A stretch of DNA of 64,000 bases. It comes from Paraburkholderia oxyphila NBRC 105797 (GTDB taxonomy: Bacteria; Pseudomonadota; Gammaproteobacteria; Burkholderiales; Burkholderiaceae). A model generated the notes under the pieces. It was not told the DNA's origin. It ran no database searches and worked only from the letters and a program-made list of their open reading frames with translations. Both the position numbers and the translations under genes were made by a program. Shown here piece after piece: positions 17,274-26,900 of this stretch. The stretch covers positions 1-64,000 of the forward strand of contig NZ_BAYD01000004.1 in the NCBI RefSeq assembly GCF_000685075.1. Reading direction: 5' to 3'. Each line of letters starts with the position of its first letter. The stretch's first letter is position 1.

Positions 17274-18359
17274 ATGAGAAAAACCATCCTGACCGCTTTC
17301 GCCGTTGCCGCAACCTGCGGTGCGGCGGCGCTCGCGCCGCAGGCTCAGGCCGCCGACGTGCCGGGCGTTGCGTTCGTCTATCTCGGCAATCCGGGCGACG
17401 CCGGCTGGACCTACGCGCACGATCAGGGCTCGAAAATGGTCGAGCAGAAGTTCGGCAACAAGATCAAGATCACGCGCGTGGAGAACGTGCCCGAATCCGC
17501 CGACTCGGAGCGCGTGTTCCGCGATCTCGCGAGCAAGGGCAACAAGATCATCTTTGGCTCGAGCTTCGGTTATCAGGACTTCGAACTGAAGGTCGCGAAG
17601 GATTTCCCCGATACCGTGTTCCTGCACGCGACCGGCTACAAGAAGGCCGCGAACTTCGGCACCTATGACGTGCGCATGTATCAGGGCGCGTATCTCGCGG
17701 GCGTCGCGGCGGGCTATGCCACCAAGACCAATACGCTCGGCTTCGTCGCCTCGGTGCCGATTCCCGAAGTGGTGCGCAACATCAACGCCTACACGCTCGG
17801 CGCGCGCTCGGTGAATCCGAAGGTGCATACCAAGGTCATCTGGATCAATAGCTGGTTCGATCCGGGCAAGGAGAAGCAGGCGGCCGAGACGCTGATCGGC
17901 CAGGGCGCCGATGTGCTGCTGCAAAACACCGACTCGAGCGCGACGCTCGCCACCGCCGAAGAGAAGCACGTGCACGCGTTCGGCTGGGATTCGAACATGA
18001 AGAAGTTCGGCCCGAACGCGCACCTGGGCTCGGTGGAGGCGAACTGGGGCGTCTACTACGTTGCCGCGATCCAGCAGGTGCTGGACGGCAAGTGGAAGAA
18101 CGATCCGGTCTGGTGGGGCATCCCGCAGAAGGCCGTCGATCTCGGCGACGTGAACACGGCCGAGCTGTCGGCCGACGCGCAGAAGGCCGTCGCCGCGAAG
18201 CGCGAGGCAATCGCAAGCGGCAAGTGGGACGTCTTCACGGGCCCGATCAAGGATCAGACGGGTGCAGTCAAGATTCCGGCCGGCAAGACGCTGACCGATC
18301 CGGAATTGCAGCGCCTGAACTGGTACGTCGAGGGCGTGGACGGCTCGCTGCCGAAGTAA
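17274..18359 (+). CDS. BMP-family substrate-binding protein of the nucleoside/purine importer
   Basis: A 361-residue periplasmic protein. The signal peptide runs to about residue 26 (MRKTILTAFAVAATCGAAALAPQAQA), and ATG 17274 follows AGGAG. The mature part starts PGVAFVYLGNPGDAGWTYAHDQG, typical of the basic membrane protein (BMP/PnrA) family that binds nucleosides or purines. It includes GSSFGYQDFELKVAKDFPDTVFLHATGYK and YLAGVAAG. It completes the ABC importer. Placement beside urate and 8-oxoguanine genes supports a purine base or nucleoside ligand; the exact ligand is inference. Confidence 0.94.
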   Translation: MRKTILTAFAVAATCGAAALAPQAQAADVPGVAFVYLGNPGDAGWTYAHDQGSKMVEQKFGNKIKITRVENVPESADSERVFRDLASKGNKIIFGSSFGYQDFELKVAKDFPDTVFLHATGYKKAANFGTYDVRMYQGAYLAGVAAGYATKTNTLGFVASVPIPEVVRNINAYTLGARSVNPKVHTKVIWINSWFDPGKEKQAAETLIGQGADVLLQNTDSSATLATAEEKHVHAFGWDSNMKKFGPNAHLGSVEANWGVYYVAAIQQVLDGKWKNDPVWWGIPQKAVDLGDVNTAELSADAQKAVAAKREAIASGKWDVFTGPIKDQTGAVKIPAGKTLTDPELQRLNWYVEGVDGSLPK

Positions 18360-18546
18360 GCGCGCGGCGCGGGGGCGCGCTTGCGGCGTGAGGCGTGCCG
18401 CAAGCGTTCCAGGGCGATTTCAATCGTAGCGCCCGGGCCGTGCTTGTCGACGGCGCTTTGCAGCACCATGCGGCTGCGCGTAGCCTTCACGGCTCGCGCA
18501 GCCGTTCGCTTTTTGGGGCATGAATCCGGACCGCGCGGCCCGTACT

Positions 18547-18756
18547 TCATTCGTCGATGCGCAGCCCCACCTTGATCGTCACCTGCCAGCGTGTGATCTG
18601 GTCGTTCTCGATCATCCCGCGCGTTTCGGTGACTTCGAACCAGTGCAGATGGCGCAGCGTTTTCGAGGCGCGCGCGATGGCGCAGCGTATCGCGTCATCG
18701 CTCGAGACGGTGGAGGAGCCGGTGAGTTCGATCTGCTTGTAGACGTGGTCGTTCAT
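18547..18756 (-). CDS. Dodecin (flavin-binding storage protein)
   Basis: A 69-residue protein matching dodecins along its length: MNDHVYKQIELTGSS, then DDAIRCAIARASKTLRHLHWFEVTETRG, then QVTIKVGLRID. Dodecins form hollow dodecamers that bind FMN or lumichrome (or CoA in some bacteria) via the Trp in LHWFEV, present here. AAGGAG precedes the start. Confidence 0.97.
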   Translation of the reverse strand: MNDHVYKQIELTGSSTVSSDDAIRCAIARASKTLRHLHWFEVTETRGMIENDQITRWQVTIKVGLRIDE

Positions 18757-18987
18757 GACAATGTCTCCTTTTTGCGGGCTTCGGGCGGCGCGTTCGGCTC
18801 ACGCGTCAATCGAGTATAGGCAACGGTCCGGCGAGTGCCAGGCCGCCGATGCGCACGCCGGGCCGGTATCATGGCGCCTCGCCATTGCGCCGCATCGGGC
18901 GTGCCGGCCATGAACGGACGGCGCGGTGCGAACTTTTAAGTGCAATGAGCCGGAACGTAGCGAGACACGAAGCAGGAGACGAAGAAG

Positions 18988-19890
18988 ATGCAGAAGCAGG
19001 AACTGGGATTTTGCGGACCGGGCTTGATGGGCGCGCCGATGATCCGCCACCTGTTGCGCGCGGGTAACGCGGTGCGCGTGTGGAACCGTACGCCCGAGAA
19101 GGCCGAGGCGCTGGTTCCCGACGGTGCGCAGGTTGCCGCCACACCGGCGGAGCTGGCCCAGCATGCGGACGTGGTGCTGCTGTGCGTCGCGGACGGCGCC
19201 GCGGTCGAGCAGGTGGTGTTCGGCGAACACGGCTTGCTGGCCGGCGCAGAGGGCGAGGGCGGGCGAAGCGTGCGCGTGCGCTGTATCGTCGATCACTCGA
19301 GCATTCCGCCCGAGCTGACGCGCGAGCTGGCCGCGCGCGCAGCGGCGCTTGGCGTGGGCTGGGTGGATGCGCCGGTCTCGGGCGGCGTGGCGGGCGCTCA
19401 GGCGGGCTCGCTCGCGGTCATGGCGGGTGGGGCGGCGCAAGACGTTGACGCCGTTGCGCCGATCCTTGCCGCCTATGCGGCGCGGGTGACGCACATGGGC
19501 GGCCCCGGCGCGGGCCAGACCACGAAGCTGTGCAACCAGGCGATCGTCACGGCGACGGTTGCGGCGATCGCCGAGGCGGTGGGCCTCGCGCGCCGCAGCG
19601 GCATCGACGCCGCCAAGCTGCCCGAGGCGCTCGCGGGCGGCTGGGCCGACTCCACGCTGCTGCGCACGTTCGTGCCGCGCATGACCCAGGAGGGCCTCGC
19701 GCCGATCGGCGCGCTGAAAACGTTCCAGAAGGACGTGGACACGGTCGCGGACGCCGCGCGCCAGACTGGCACGCCGATGCCGGTCGCGGGCGCCGTGCAG
19801 CAAATCCTGCGCCTTGGCGCGGCGATGGGGCTGGCCGAGGCGGACCTCTCGGGCTTCGTCGACGTCCTGCAGATCCCGCGGCGCGGCTGA
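18988..19890 (+). CDS. NAD(P)-dependent beta-hydroxyacid dehydrogenase (3-hydroxyisobutyrate dehydrogenase family)
   Basis: A 300-residue oxidoreductase. The N-terminal Rossmann motif is GFCGPGLMGAPM, followed by VWNRTPEKAE. The substrate-binding motif is VDAPVSGGVAGAQAGSLAVMAGG, and the catalytic Lys lies in GAGQTTKLCNQAI. The length fits tartronate semialdehyde, 3-hydroxyisobutyrate or related reductases; the substrate cannot be fixed from sequence. Some family members reduce tartronate semialdehyde in glyoxylate metabolism, a possible but unproven link to purine degradation upstream. Confidence 0.9.
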   Translation: MQKQELGFCGPGLMGAPMIRHLLRAGNAVRVWNRTPEKAEALVPDGAQVAATPAELAQHADVVLLCVADGAAVEQVVFGEHGLLAGAEGEGGRSVRVRCIVDHSSIPPELTRELAARAAALGVGWVDAPVSGGVAGAQAGSLAVMAGGAAQDVDAVAPILAAYAARVTHMGGPGAGQTTKLCNQAIVTATVAAIAEAVGLARRSGIDAAKLPEALAGGWADSTLLRTFVPRMTQEGLAPIGALKTFQKDVDTVADAARQTGTPMPVAGAVQQILRLGAAMGLAEADLSGFVDVLQIPRRG

Positions 19891-19900
19891 GGGTCCCGGC

Positions 19901-19948
19901 CCGGGGAGCCAGGCGGCAGGCGGCTCCGCTGGTTTCCAGGCTCCCCGG
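19901..19948 (+). terminator. Ten-bp perfect inverted repeat after the dehydrogenase gene
   Basis: CCGGGGAGCC (19901-19910) and GGCTCCCCGG (19939-19948) are perfect inverted repeats around a 28-base loop, 11 bases after the dehydrogenase stop. No U run follows, so this is a possible rho-assisted terminator or mRNA-end stabiliser rather than a classical intrinsic one. Confidence 0.5.
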
Positions 19949-20126
19949 CCCCCCACAGGGCCCCCAGGCCTGGATCAGGGAGCCTGCGCATCGCACGAAT
20001 CTGCCACGAATTTCCGGTAATTTTCCCGGGCGCGCTCGCGAGGCCAGAGCGCTGGCAGCCGCGCGCGAACTGGCATAACCTGCTAAAATTACAGGTTTTT
20101 CGTCGATCTACTTTCCGGGACGCGCT

Positions 20127-21719
20127 GTGCTCTCTACCGCCAACATCACCATGCAATTCGGGCCGAAGCCCTTGTTCGAGAACATCTCGGTCAAATTCGG
20201 CGAAGGCAACCGCTATGGCCTGATCGGCGCGAACGGTTGCGGCAAGTCCACGTTCATGAAGATCCTCGGTGGCGACCTCGAGCAGAGCTCGGGCACCGTG
20301 ATCCTCGAGCCGAACGTGCGTCTGGGCAAGCTGCGCCAGGACCAGTTCGCGTACGAAGACGTGCGCGTGCTCGACGTCGTCATGATGGGCCACACGGAAA
20401 TGTGGGCCGCGATGACCGAGCGCGACGCGATCTACGCGAACCCCGAGGCGACCGACGACGACTACATGCACGCCGCCGAACTCGAAGCGAAGTTCGCCGA
20501 GTACGACGGCTACACGGCCGAAGCGCGCGCGGGCGAGCTGCTGCTCGGCATCGGTATCGGCACGGAGTTCCACAACGGCCCGATGAGCGGCGTGGCGCCG
20601 GGCTGGAAGCTGCGCGTGCTGCTCGCGCAGGCGCTGTTCTCGAAGCCGGACGTGTTGCTGCTCGACGAACCGACCAACAACCTCGACATCAACTCGATCC
20701 GCTGGCTGGAAGATGTTCTGAACGAGTACAACTCGACGATGATCATCATCTCCCACGATCGACACTTCCTGAACCAGGTCTGCACGCACATGGCGGACAT
20801 GGACTACGGCACGCTGAAGGTCTGGCCGGGCAACTACGACGACTACATGCTCGCTTCCGCGCAGGCGCGCGAGCGTCAGCAGGCCGCGAACCAGAAGGCG
20901 AAGGAGCGCGTGGCCGACCTGCAGGACTTCGTGCGCCGCTTCTCGGCCAACAAGTCCAAGGCGCGTCAGGCTACCAGCCGCCTGAAGATGATCGACAAGA
21001 TCAAGATCGAGGAATTCAAGCCGTCTTCGCGTCAGAACCCGTTTATCCGCTTCGAATTCGAGAAGAAGCTGCACAACATCGTCGTGGTCGCGGAAGAGAT
21101 CACGAAGACGTACGAACGTCGCATCTTCAACAAGTTCAGCATCAGCGTGCAGCCGGGCGAGCGCATCGCGATCATCGGCGAGAACGGCGCGGGCAAGACC
21201 ACGCTGCTGCGCTCGCTGCTCGGCAATCTGGCCGTCGATAACGGCTCGGTGAAGTGGGCCGAGAACGCGAACATCGGCTACATGCCGCAGGACACGTACG
21301 AAGAGTTTCCGGCCGATGTCACGCTGATGGACTGGATCGACCAGTACCGTCAGGAAGGCGACGACGAGCAATCCGTGCGCGGCACGCTGGGCCGTCTGCT
21401 TTTCAACGCCGACGACATCCGGAAGTCGGTCAAGGTGCTCTCGGGCGGGGAGAAGGGCCGCATGATCTGGGGCAAGCTGATGCTCGGCCGCCACAACGTG
21501 CTGCTCATGGACGAGCCCACCAACCACATGGACATGGAATCGATCGAGTCGCTGCAGATCGCGCTCGAAAAGTTCGAAGGCACGCTGATCTTCGTCTCGC
21601 ACGACCGCGAGTTCGTGAACGGTCTCGCCAACCGCATCATCGAAGTGAAGACCGACGGCAAGATCAACGACTACAGCGGCAACTACGAGGACTTCCTCGC
21701 GAGCCAGGGGCTGCATTGA
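20127..21719 (+). CDS. ybiT: ABC-F ATPase, YbiT type
   Basis: A 530-residue soluble protein with two ATPase domains and no membrane helices, the same length as E. coli YbiT and very similar throughout. It has Walker [10 protein letters not shown] and GENGAGKTT, and the atypical first signature [18 protein letters not shown] and second LSGGEKGRM. Walker B motifs are [11 protein letters not shown] and [11 protein letters not shown]. The linker region (about 245-320, with [13 protein letters not shown]) corresponds to the P-site tRNA interaction motif. ABC-F proteins bind the ribosomal E site and relieve stalled translation. The start is GTG at 20127. A strong terminator follows at 21749. Confidence 0.96.
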   Translation: MLSTANITMQFGPKPLFENISVKFGEGNRYGLIGANGCGKSTFMKILGGDLEQSSGTVILEPNVRLGKLRQDQFAYEDVRVLDVVMMGHTEMWAAMTERDAIYANPEATDDDYMHAAELEAKFAEYDGYTAEARAGELLLGIGIGTEFHNGPMSGVAPGWKLRVLLAQALFSKPDVLLLDEPTNNLDINSIRWLEDVLNEYNSTMIIISHDRHFLNQVCTHMADMDYGTLKVWPGNYDDYMLASAQARERQQAANQKAKERVADLQDFVRRFSANKSKARQATSRLKMIDKIKIEEFKPSSRQNPFIRFEFEKKLHNIVVVAEEITKTYERRIFNKFSISVQPGERIAIIGENGAGKTTLLRSLLGNLAVDNGSVKWAENANIGYMPQDTYEEFPADVTLMDWIDQYRQEGDDEQSVRGTLGRLLFNADDIRKSVKVLSGGEKGRMIWGKLMLGRHNVLLMDEPTNHMDMESIESLQIALEKFEGTLIFVSHDREFVNGLANRIIEVKTDGKINDYSGNYEDFLASQGLH

Positions 21720-21748
21720 GGCTTGGGTGTCAGGCTGAGCAATGACTG

Positions 21749-21780
21749 AAAACGGGCGGCGCGAATGCGTCGCCCGTTTT
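21749..21780. terminator. Terminator between convergent ybiT and the UDG-like gene
   Basis: AAAACGGGCG (21749-21758) pairs with CGCCCGTTTT (21771-21780) around a 12-base loop. A/T runs on both sides allow use in both directions. Confidence 0.9.
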
Positions 21781-21848
21781 GCTTTTGCGGTCTGCACGCG
21801 CGCGCTCCGTTATTGGCTACCGGTTCGTCGCGCGTAACGAATGGGCTG

Positions 21849-22601
21849 TCACTGGAGCGGCGTGAGTTCTCGAACGACATCGTCCAGCATCCTCGTGGGA
21901 CGCGCTTGCCCTCGAGCCGCAGGGTGCCGGGCACGCCAGAGCTGCTCGCGTACGGGCGCTGGCAGGTGATCTTCCAAAGCGCGTTCGGCTTTTCTCCCTA
22001 ACGCGACGAAGTGCACGGGTTGGGAGAACAGGCTGATGAAGTCGGCCAGGATGTGCTTCGTCGCCAGCAATTCCTGACTCGAGGGACTTCTGTTGCTCTG
22101 GGTGTTCCCCGCGATAAACGGGTGGAACGGGAGCGCATTCCACAGCGCGAAGTCCATCGGCGCGAACCCGTTGTCAAGCATCGTTCGCCAGACGATCGAG
22201 GCCGTTCGTTCATAGACACCGTCCTTGCGGTCGGTGTCTCTGGCAAGCGTACCGGGGTTGCTGGTGCGCATGGCCAGGCCGGGACGCAAGTCGCATAAGG
22301 GATTGAGATTCAAGCGCGTGGCGCGCTCATTGAGCACGGGGTCTTTGCCCAGCAGAATCCGCTCGGAAGTCATGGCGATGCCCGTAAAGCGACCGCCGCG
22401 GTAGCTCAGCGCCTCCGCGATCAGTATGATCTTGGCGCTTGCCCGGCGGCATTCGAGATACACGGCCAGTTGTTGCTGGCGAATCGCTGGCGCGTCCACT
22501 GCCGGCGCGTCGCGCTCATCCGCTTCGGACCAGGGGTTGAATACATTGGCCATACGAGGCCACTGTGCGAGGCGCTGAACGAAGTCTTGAGCGGCGGTCA
22601 T
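21849..22601 (-). CDS. Uracil-DNA glycosylase superfamily-like protein
   Basis: A 250-residue protein. It shows a diverged UDG-superfamily pattern: a first motif region IILIAEALSYRGGRFTGIAMTSERILLG, a central WNALPFHPF, a strand VHFVALGRKAERAL and a last motif RHPAARGQ. The fold assignment is reasonable. Catalytic activity on uracil is uncertain, because the classical GQDPYH/GEAPG-type first motif is replaced by EALSYRGG. No operon partner; its start is divergent from the aldehyde dehydrogenase gene. No strong ribosome site is visible. Confidence 0.75.
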   Translation of the reverse strand: MTAAQDFVQRLAQWPRMANVFNPWSEADERDAPAVDAPAIRQQQLAVYLECRRASAKIILIAEALSYRGGRFTGIAMTSERILLGKDPVLNERATRLNLNPLCDLRPGLAMRTSNPGTLARDTDRKDGVYERTASIVWRTMLDNGFAPMDFALWNALPFHPFIAGNTQSNRSPSSQELLATKHILADFISLFSQPVHFVALGRKAERALEDHLPAPVREQLWRARHPAARGQARPTRMLDDVVRELTPLQ

Positions 22602-22792
22602 GGAAGCGACGTCCGGCGAGGCGTTTTCACGACTCTATCAGCTCGTCAATTTACGTATCGCATGGCGCCCGGCATTCGATGCGCGCCACGCGCGCGCAAC
22701 ACCTTACGTAACCGTCAAGCACGCTAGAATAGAAAGTTGCCGCCGCGCAGACTGGAGATTGCGCGGCAAATGCGAACGAACACGGAGACACC

Positions 22793-24226
22793 ATGAACCA
22801 CTACGAGCAGCTCTACATCAACGGCCAATGGGTCGCCCCGCACGGCAAGGGCACGATCGACGTGATCGATTCGGGCACCGAAGCCGTCATGGGCCGCATC
22901 CCCGAAGGCAACGAAGCCGATGCCGAAGCGGCCATCGCCGCCGCGCGCGCCGCTTTCGACACATGGGCGGCAACGAGTCCGCAGCAACGCGGCGCGTATC
23001 TCCAGAAAATCGCCGATAACCTCAAGGCCCGCACCGACGAGCTCGCCCAGTTGATCGCGGGCGAAGTGGGCATGCCGCTCAAGCTCGCTCGCGCGATCCA
23101 GGTGGGCGGTCCCGTCTACAACTGGGGCGCCTATGCGAAGCTCGCGAACGAGTTCCAATACGAGGAACGCGTGGGTAACTCGCTGGTCGTGCGCGAGCCG
23201 GTGGGCGTGGTCGCGGCCATCACGCCGTGGAACTATCCGCTCAATCAGATCACGCTCAAGGTGGCCGCCGCGCTCGCCGCGGGCTGCACCGTCGTGCTCA
23301 AGCCGTCCGAGGTGGCGCCGCTCAACGCGTTCGTGCTCGCCGAGGCCATTCACGAGGCGGGCCTGCCCGCGGGCGTCTTCAATCTCGTGACCGGCTACGG
23401 GCCGGTGGTCGGCGAATTGCTCGCGCGTCATCGCGACGTCGACATGGTCTCGTTCACGGGCTCGACGCGCGCGGGCAAGCGCGTCTCGGAGGTGGCCTCG
23501 GCCACCGTCAAGCGCGTGGCGCTCGAGTTGGGCGGCAAGTCGGCCTCGGTCGTGCTCGACGACGCGGATTTCGCGGCGGCCGTGAAGGGCACTGTGGGCG
23601 CCTGCTTCCTGAACTCCGGGCAGACCTGCTCGGCGCACACCCGCATGATCGTGCCGGAAGCGCGCTACGAAGAAGCGCGCGCACTCGCGAAGGAGGCCGT
23701 GGAAGCCTACACGGTCGGCGATCCGCGCGACGAGAAGGCGAAGCTCGGGCCGCTCGCCTCGAAGGTGCAGCAAGAGCGCGTGCAGCAGTACATCGAGCGC
23801 GGTATTGCCGATGGCGCCGAACTGGTGACGGGTGGCACGGGCTTGCCAGCGGGCGTGACGAAGGGCTTCTTCGTGAAGCCGACCGTGTTCGGTCGCGTGC
23901 CGCGCGACGCCGCCATTGCGCAGGAAGAGATCTTCGGACCGGTGCTGACGATCCTCACGGCCAAAGACGAGGACGACGCCGTGGCGATCGCCAACGACTC
24001 GCTCTACGGCTTGGGCGGCGCCGTCTGGGCCGGCAGCGACGAGCGCGCGGCACGCGTGGCGCGCCGCATCCGCACGGGCCAGATCGACATTAACGGCGGC
24101 ACCTGGAACATGGCCGCGCCGTTCGGCGGCTTCAAGCAGTCGGGCCATGGCCGCGAGAACGGCGTATACGGTCTCGAAGAGTACCTGGAGTACAAGTCGA
24201 TGCAGTTCAAGGCGCCGAAACCTTGA
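22793..24226 (+). CDS. Aldehyde dehydrogenase family protein
   Basis: A 477-residue NAD(P)-dependent aldehyde dehydrogenase. The N169-type proton relay is in TPWNYPLNQ, the cofactor motif is [11 protein letters not shown], the general base Glu is in [11 protein letters not shown] and the catalytic Cys is in [11 protein letters not shown]. The C-terminal [14 protein letters not shown] is typical. GGAG precedes the ATG. Substrate is unknown; the subgroup contains broad-range aldehyde dehydrogenases. Monocistronic, with a terminator at 24285. Confidence 0.95.
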   Translation: MNHYEQLYINGQWVAPHGKGTIDVIDSGTEAVMGRIPEGNEADAEAAIAAARAAFDTWAATSPQQRGAYLQKIADNLKARTDELAQLIAGEVGMPLKLARAIQVGGPVYNWGAYAKLANEFQYEERVGNSLVVREPVGVVAAITPWNYPLNQITLKVAAALAAGCTVVLKPSEVAPLNAFVLAEAIHEAGLPAGVFNLVTGYGPVVGELLARHRDVDMVSFTGSTRAGKRVSEVASATVKRVALELGGKSASVVLDDADFAAAVKGTVGACFLNSGQTCSAHTRMIVPEARYEEARALAKEAVEAYTVGDPRDEKAKLGPLASKVQQERVQQYIERGIADGAELVTGGTGLPAGVTKGFFVKPTVFGRVPRDAAIAQEEIFGPVLTILTAKDEDDAVAIANDSLYGLGGAVWAGSDERAARVARRIRTGQIDINGGTWNMAAPFGGFKQSGHGRENGVYGLEEYLEYKSMQFKAPKP

Positions 24227-24284
24227 TCTGACGCCGATTCGCGCCTTGCAAATGTTTCGGTGCGACGTTTTGATATGTGTCATT

Positions 24285-24318
24285 AATGCGGAGATCTTTG
24301 CGGTTCTCCGCATTTTTT
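24285..24318 (+). terminator. Intrinsic terminator after the aldehyde dehydrogenase gene
   Basis: AATGCGGAG (24285-24293) pairs with CTCCGCATT (24306-24314) over a 12-base loop and runs into TTTT. Confidence 0.93.
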
Positions 24319-24396
24319 ATTGATATTTATCAATATCATTCGTGGGCGGCGCGCGACCATTGACGCTTTGTCATCGACAACGCAAAGCGGGTCTCC

Positions 24397-25587
24397 ATGT
24401 TTCCTACACATTCTTTCGCGCCGCTCGACATCCGCGGCCGCCAACTGCTGCCCATCGTGCAAGGCGGCATGGGCGTCGGCATTTCGGCGCACCGGCTCGC
24501 GGGCAGCGTCGCGCGCGAAGGCGCGCTTGGCACCATCGCGAGCATCGACCTGCGTCATCATCACCCCGACCTCATCGCGCTGTGCCGCGCCGACCCGCGG
24601 CATGAGACGCTCGCGCGCGCGAATCTCGTCGCGCTCGGCCGCGAGATCGAGGCCGCGCGCAAGCTCGCGCAGGGCAACGGCATGATTGCCGTGAACGTCA
24701 TGAAGGCGGTCAATGCCCATGCCGACTACGTGCGCGCGGCCTGCGAGCATGGCGCCGATGCGATCGTCATGGGCGCGGGCCTGCCGCTCGATCTGCCCGA
24801 TCTCACCCAGGGCGTGGACATCGCGCTCGTGCCGATCCTTTCCGATGCGCGCGGCGTTTCGCTCGTGCTCAAGAAGTGGATGAAGAAAGGGCGTCTGCCC
24901 GACGCCGTCGTGCTCGAGCATCCCGCGCACGCGGGCGGGCATCTCGGCGTGACCGATATCGCCGACATGGGCAACGAGCGCTTCGCATTCGATCGCATCT
25001 TCGAGGAGCTCGACGGCGTTTATGCGTCGCTCGGCATCACGCGCCGCGAGGTGCCGCTCATCGTGGCGGGCGGCATCAACAGCCACGAGGCCGTGCGCAA
25101 GTGGCTCGACGCGGGCGCCAACGGCGTGCAGGTGGGCACGCCGTTCGCCGTGACGGAGGAGGGCGATGCGCATCCGAACTTCAAGCGCGTGCTCGTCGAC
25201 GCCAAACCGGAGGATATCGTCGAGTTCGTGAGCGTGACCGGGCTGCCCGCGCGTGCGGTGAAGACGCCTTGGCTCGACCGTTATCTGCGCAACGAATCGC
25301 GCATCCGCAACAAGATCGGCCTCGTCAAGAACGCGTGCCCGACCGGGCTCGAATGTCTGTCGATCTGCGGTCTGCGCGACGGCATCGAAAAATTCGGCCA
25401 TTTCTGCATCGATACCCGTCTTGCGGCGGCGTTGCGCGGCGACGTGGCGAATGGCCTGTTCTTCCGTGGCCGCGAAGCGTTGCCATTTGGCAACGCCATC
25501 CGCAGCGTAAGGGACCTTCTGGAGCTGCTTTTGACCGGAGTTTCGCGGCCTGCTGTCGCACATCGGGCGGCATTTGCGCTGACCTGA
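24397..25587 (+). CDS. Nitronate monooxygenase / NAD(P)H-dependent flavin oxidoreductase
   Basis: A 396-residue TIM-barrel flavoprotein of the 2-nitropropane dioxygenase family. FMN-binding features are LPIVQGGMGVGIS near the N terminus, then EHPAHAGGHLG (His near the active site), VAGGINSHEAVRKWLDAGANGVQVGTPF and a Cys-containing C-terminal region (NACPTGLECLSICGLRDG). The extended C terminus with several Cys marks a long subgroup, where oxidation of nitronates is uncertain; enoyl reductase-type chemistry is an alternative. Confidence 0.88.
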   Translation: MFPTHSFAPLDIRGRQLLPIVQGGMGVGISAHRLAGSVAREGALGTIASIDLRHHHPDLIALCRADPRHETLARANLVALGREIEAARKLAQGNGMIAVNVMKAVNAHADYVRAACEHGADAIVMGAGLPLDLPDLTQGVDIALVPILSDARGVSLVLKKWMKKGRLPDAVVLEHPAHAGGHLGVTDIADMGNERFAFDRIFEELDGVYASLGITRREVPLIVAGGINSHEAVRKWLDAGANGVQVGTPFAVTEEGDAHPNFKRVLVDAKPEDIVEFVSVTGLPARAVKTPWLDRYLRNESRIRNKIGLVKNACPTGLECLSICGLRDGIEKFGHFCIDTRLAAALRGDVANGLFFRGREALPFGNAIRSVRDLLELLLTGVSRPAVAHRAAFALT

Positions 25588-25671
25588 CGGACATCAAATT
25601 CGCGATGGAGCCCCCCGTTGAAAATTCCTACGGACTTGCGAATCAGCGCAGGGATAACGGGGATAACCATC

Positions 25672-26316
25672 ATGAAGAGGCAATTCAAAACCATCGCGGC
25701 GGCCGCCGCACTCGCGTTCGGTGCGGCTTTCGCCGCATCGGCCGCTCACGCTGCCAGCACACCCGACACGGGCATTTACGCGGGCGACTGGCTCGTGCGC
25801 CTGCGTGCGATCGCCATCACGCCGCAGGTGGGCTCGAACGGCACCCTCAATGCGATCAAGGCGGACGTCAACAACGCGATCGTTCCCGAGCTCGACTTCA
25901 CCTACATGGTGACGAACAACATCGGCGCCGAGCTCATTCTCGGCACCTCGCGCAACCAGATCACGTCGAGTCTCGGCGCGCTGGGCGGCGTTGGCGTGCT
26001 GCCGCCCACGCTGCTGCTGCAGTATCACTTCAACAACGCGGGTGTGTTCCGGCCGTACGTCGGCGCCGGCATCAACTACACGCTGTTCTACAACAACGGT
26101 CTGCACGTCGGCGATCAGTCCGTGTCGATCGACAACCATAGCTTCGGCCCGGCGCTGCAGTTCGGCGTCGATTATCAGGTCGCGAAGAACGTTTTCGTGA
26201 ACGCGGACATCAAGAAGATCTGGATGCGCACGGGCGCGTCGCTCAATGGCTCGTCGCTCGGCACGCTCTATATCGATCCGCTCGTGGTGGGCGTGGGTGT
26301 CGGCATGAAGTTCTGA
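25672..26316 (+). CDS. OmpW-family outer membrane protein
   Basis: A 214-residue protein with signal peptide MKRQFKTIAAAAALAFGAAFAASAAHA (cleavage near residue 27). An eight-strand beta barrel follows: WLVRLRAIAITP, PELDFTYMVTNNIGAELIL, LPPTLLLQYHF, FRPYVGAGINYTLFY and the C-terminal VVGVGVGMKF ending in Phe. OmpW proteins form narrow hydrophobic channels for small non-polar molecules and often respond to stress. ATG 25672 is chosen because it begins the signal peptide. A terminator lies 46 bases after the stop. Confidence 0.96.
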   Translation: MKRQFKTIAAAAALAFGAAFAASAAHAASTPDTGIYAGDWLVRLRAIAITPQVGSNGTLNAIKADVNNAIVPELDFTYMVTNNIGAELILGTSRNQITSSLGALGGVGVLPPTLLLQYHFNNAGVFRPYVGAGINYTLFYNNGLHVGDQSVSIDNHSFGPALQFGVDYQVAKNVFVNADIKKIWMRTGASLNGSSLGTLYIDPLVVGVGVGMKF

Positions 26317-26361
26317 TGGCCGGCGCGCGAGGTGAGCCCTGCGCAACGTCGACACGAAAGC

Positions 26362-26389
26362 AACGCCGGCTCGTCCGGCGTTTTTTTTT
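26362..26389 (+). terminator. Intrinsic terminator after ompW-like gene
   Basis: AACGCCGG (26362-26369) pairs with CCGGCGTT (26375-26382) over a 5-base loop; the T run extends to 26389. Confidence 0.95.
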
Positions 26390-26433
26390 CACCTGGTTCG
26401 ACTGGCCTGCCACGGCCGGCCAGGCGCGGCCGG

Positions 26434-26637
26434 CTAGGCGCGGTTCTTCTGAAAGCGCATGGCGGTGCCCTCGCGCTCGATGCGCATCCAGACGGCGCGC
26501 TTTTCCTCGTCGGTCAGGAAGACCCAGTTCGAGACTTCCGTCGCGGTGCGGCCGCAGCCTTTGCAGATTTCGTCGAAGAGTGTCGAGCACACGCCGATGC
26601 ACGGGCTGTCGGGGAGGTCGTGGAGATTGGAGGCCAT
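26434..26637 (-). CDS. DUF1289 family small Cys-rich protein
   Basis: A 67-residue protein with the DUF1289 pattern: DSPCIGVCSTLFDEICKGCGRTATEVSNW. Four cysteines suggest a metal or Fe-S site. The C-terminal part has the family's EEKRAVWMRIEREG region. Function is unknown. It faces the OmpW gene convergently. Confidence 0.93.
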   Translation of the reverse strand: MASNLHDLPDSPCIGVCSTLFDEICKGCGRTATEVSNWVFLTDEEKRAVWMRIEREGTAMRFQKNRA

Positions 26638-26827
26638 CGATATGTCTTGGGGCGGGATGGCCGGCGCGCAAGCATGCGCACCGGCCGTGCGGAAAACCCC
26701 GCTATGTTAACCGATTCGCCGGCGCCGTCTTCTTTGTCCGGTTGGCTGAGGGGGCAACGGCAGGGCCGAATGCGTAGTGCATGCCTTACGAATTCATTCA
26801 GCCGGACGGGCGCACGGCCGGGCGGGC

Positions 26828-26864
26828 AACGGCGTTGCACGACAGTTGTGCAGGCCGTTTTTTT
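26828..26864 (+). terminator. Intrinsic terminator upstream of the candidate small RNA
   Basis: AACGGC (26828-26833) pairs with GCCGTT (26854-26859), with an inner TGCAC/GTGCA stem, followed by a run of seven T (26858-26864). No annotated rightward gene precedes it after the terminator at 26389, so it may end an unrecognised short transcript. Confidence 0.75.
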
Positions 26865-26866
26865 GG

Positions 26867-26894
26867 TGGACAGGACCGGATAAACGGCTAAAAT
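26867..26894 (+). promoter_or_regulatory. Near-consensus sigma-70 promoter
   Basis: -35 TGGACA (26867-26872) and -10 TAAAAT (26889-26894) each match consensus in five of six bases, with a 16-base spacer. Predicted start of transcription is about 26901. Confidence 0.65.
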
Positions 26895-26900
26895 TGCGCG

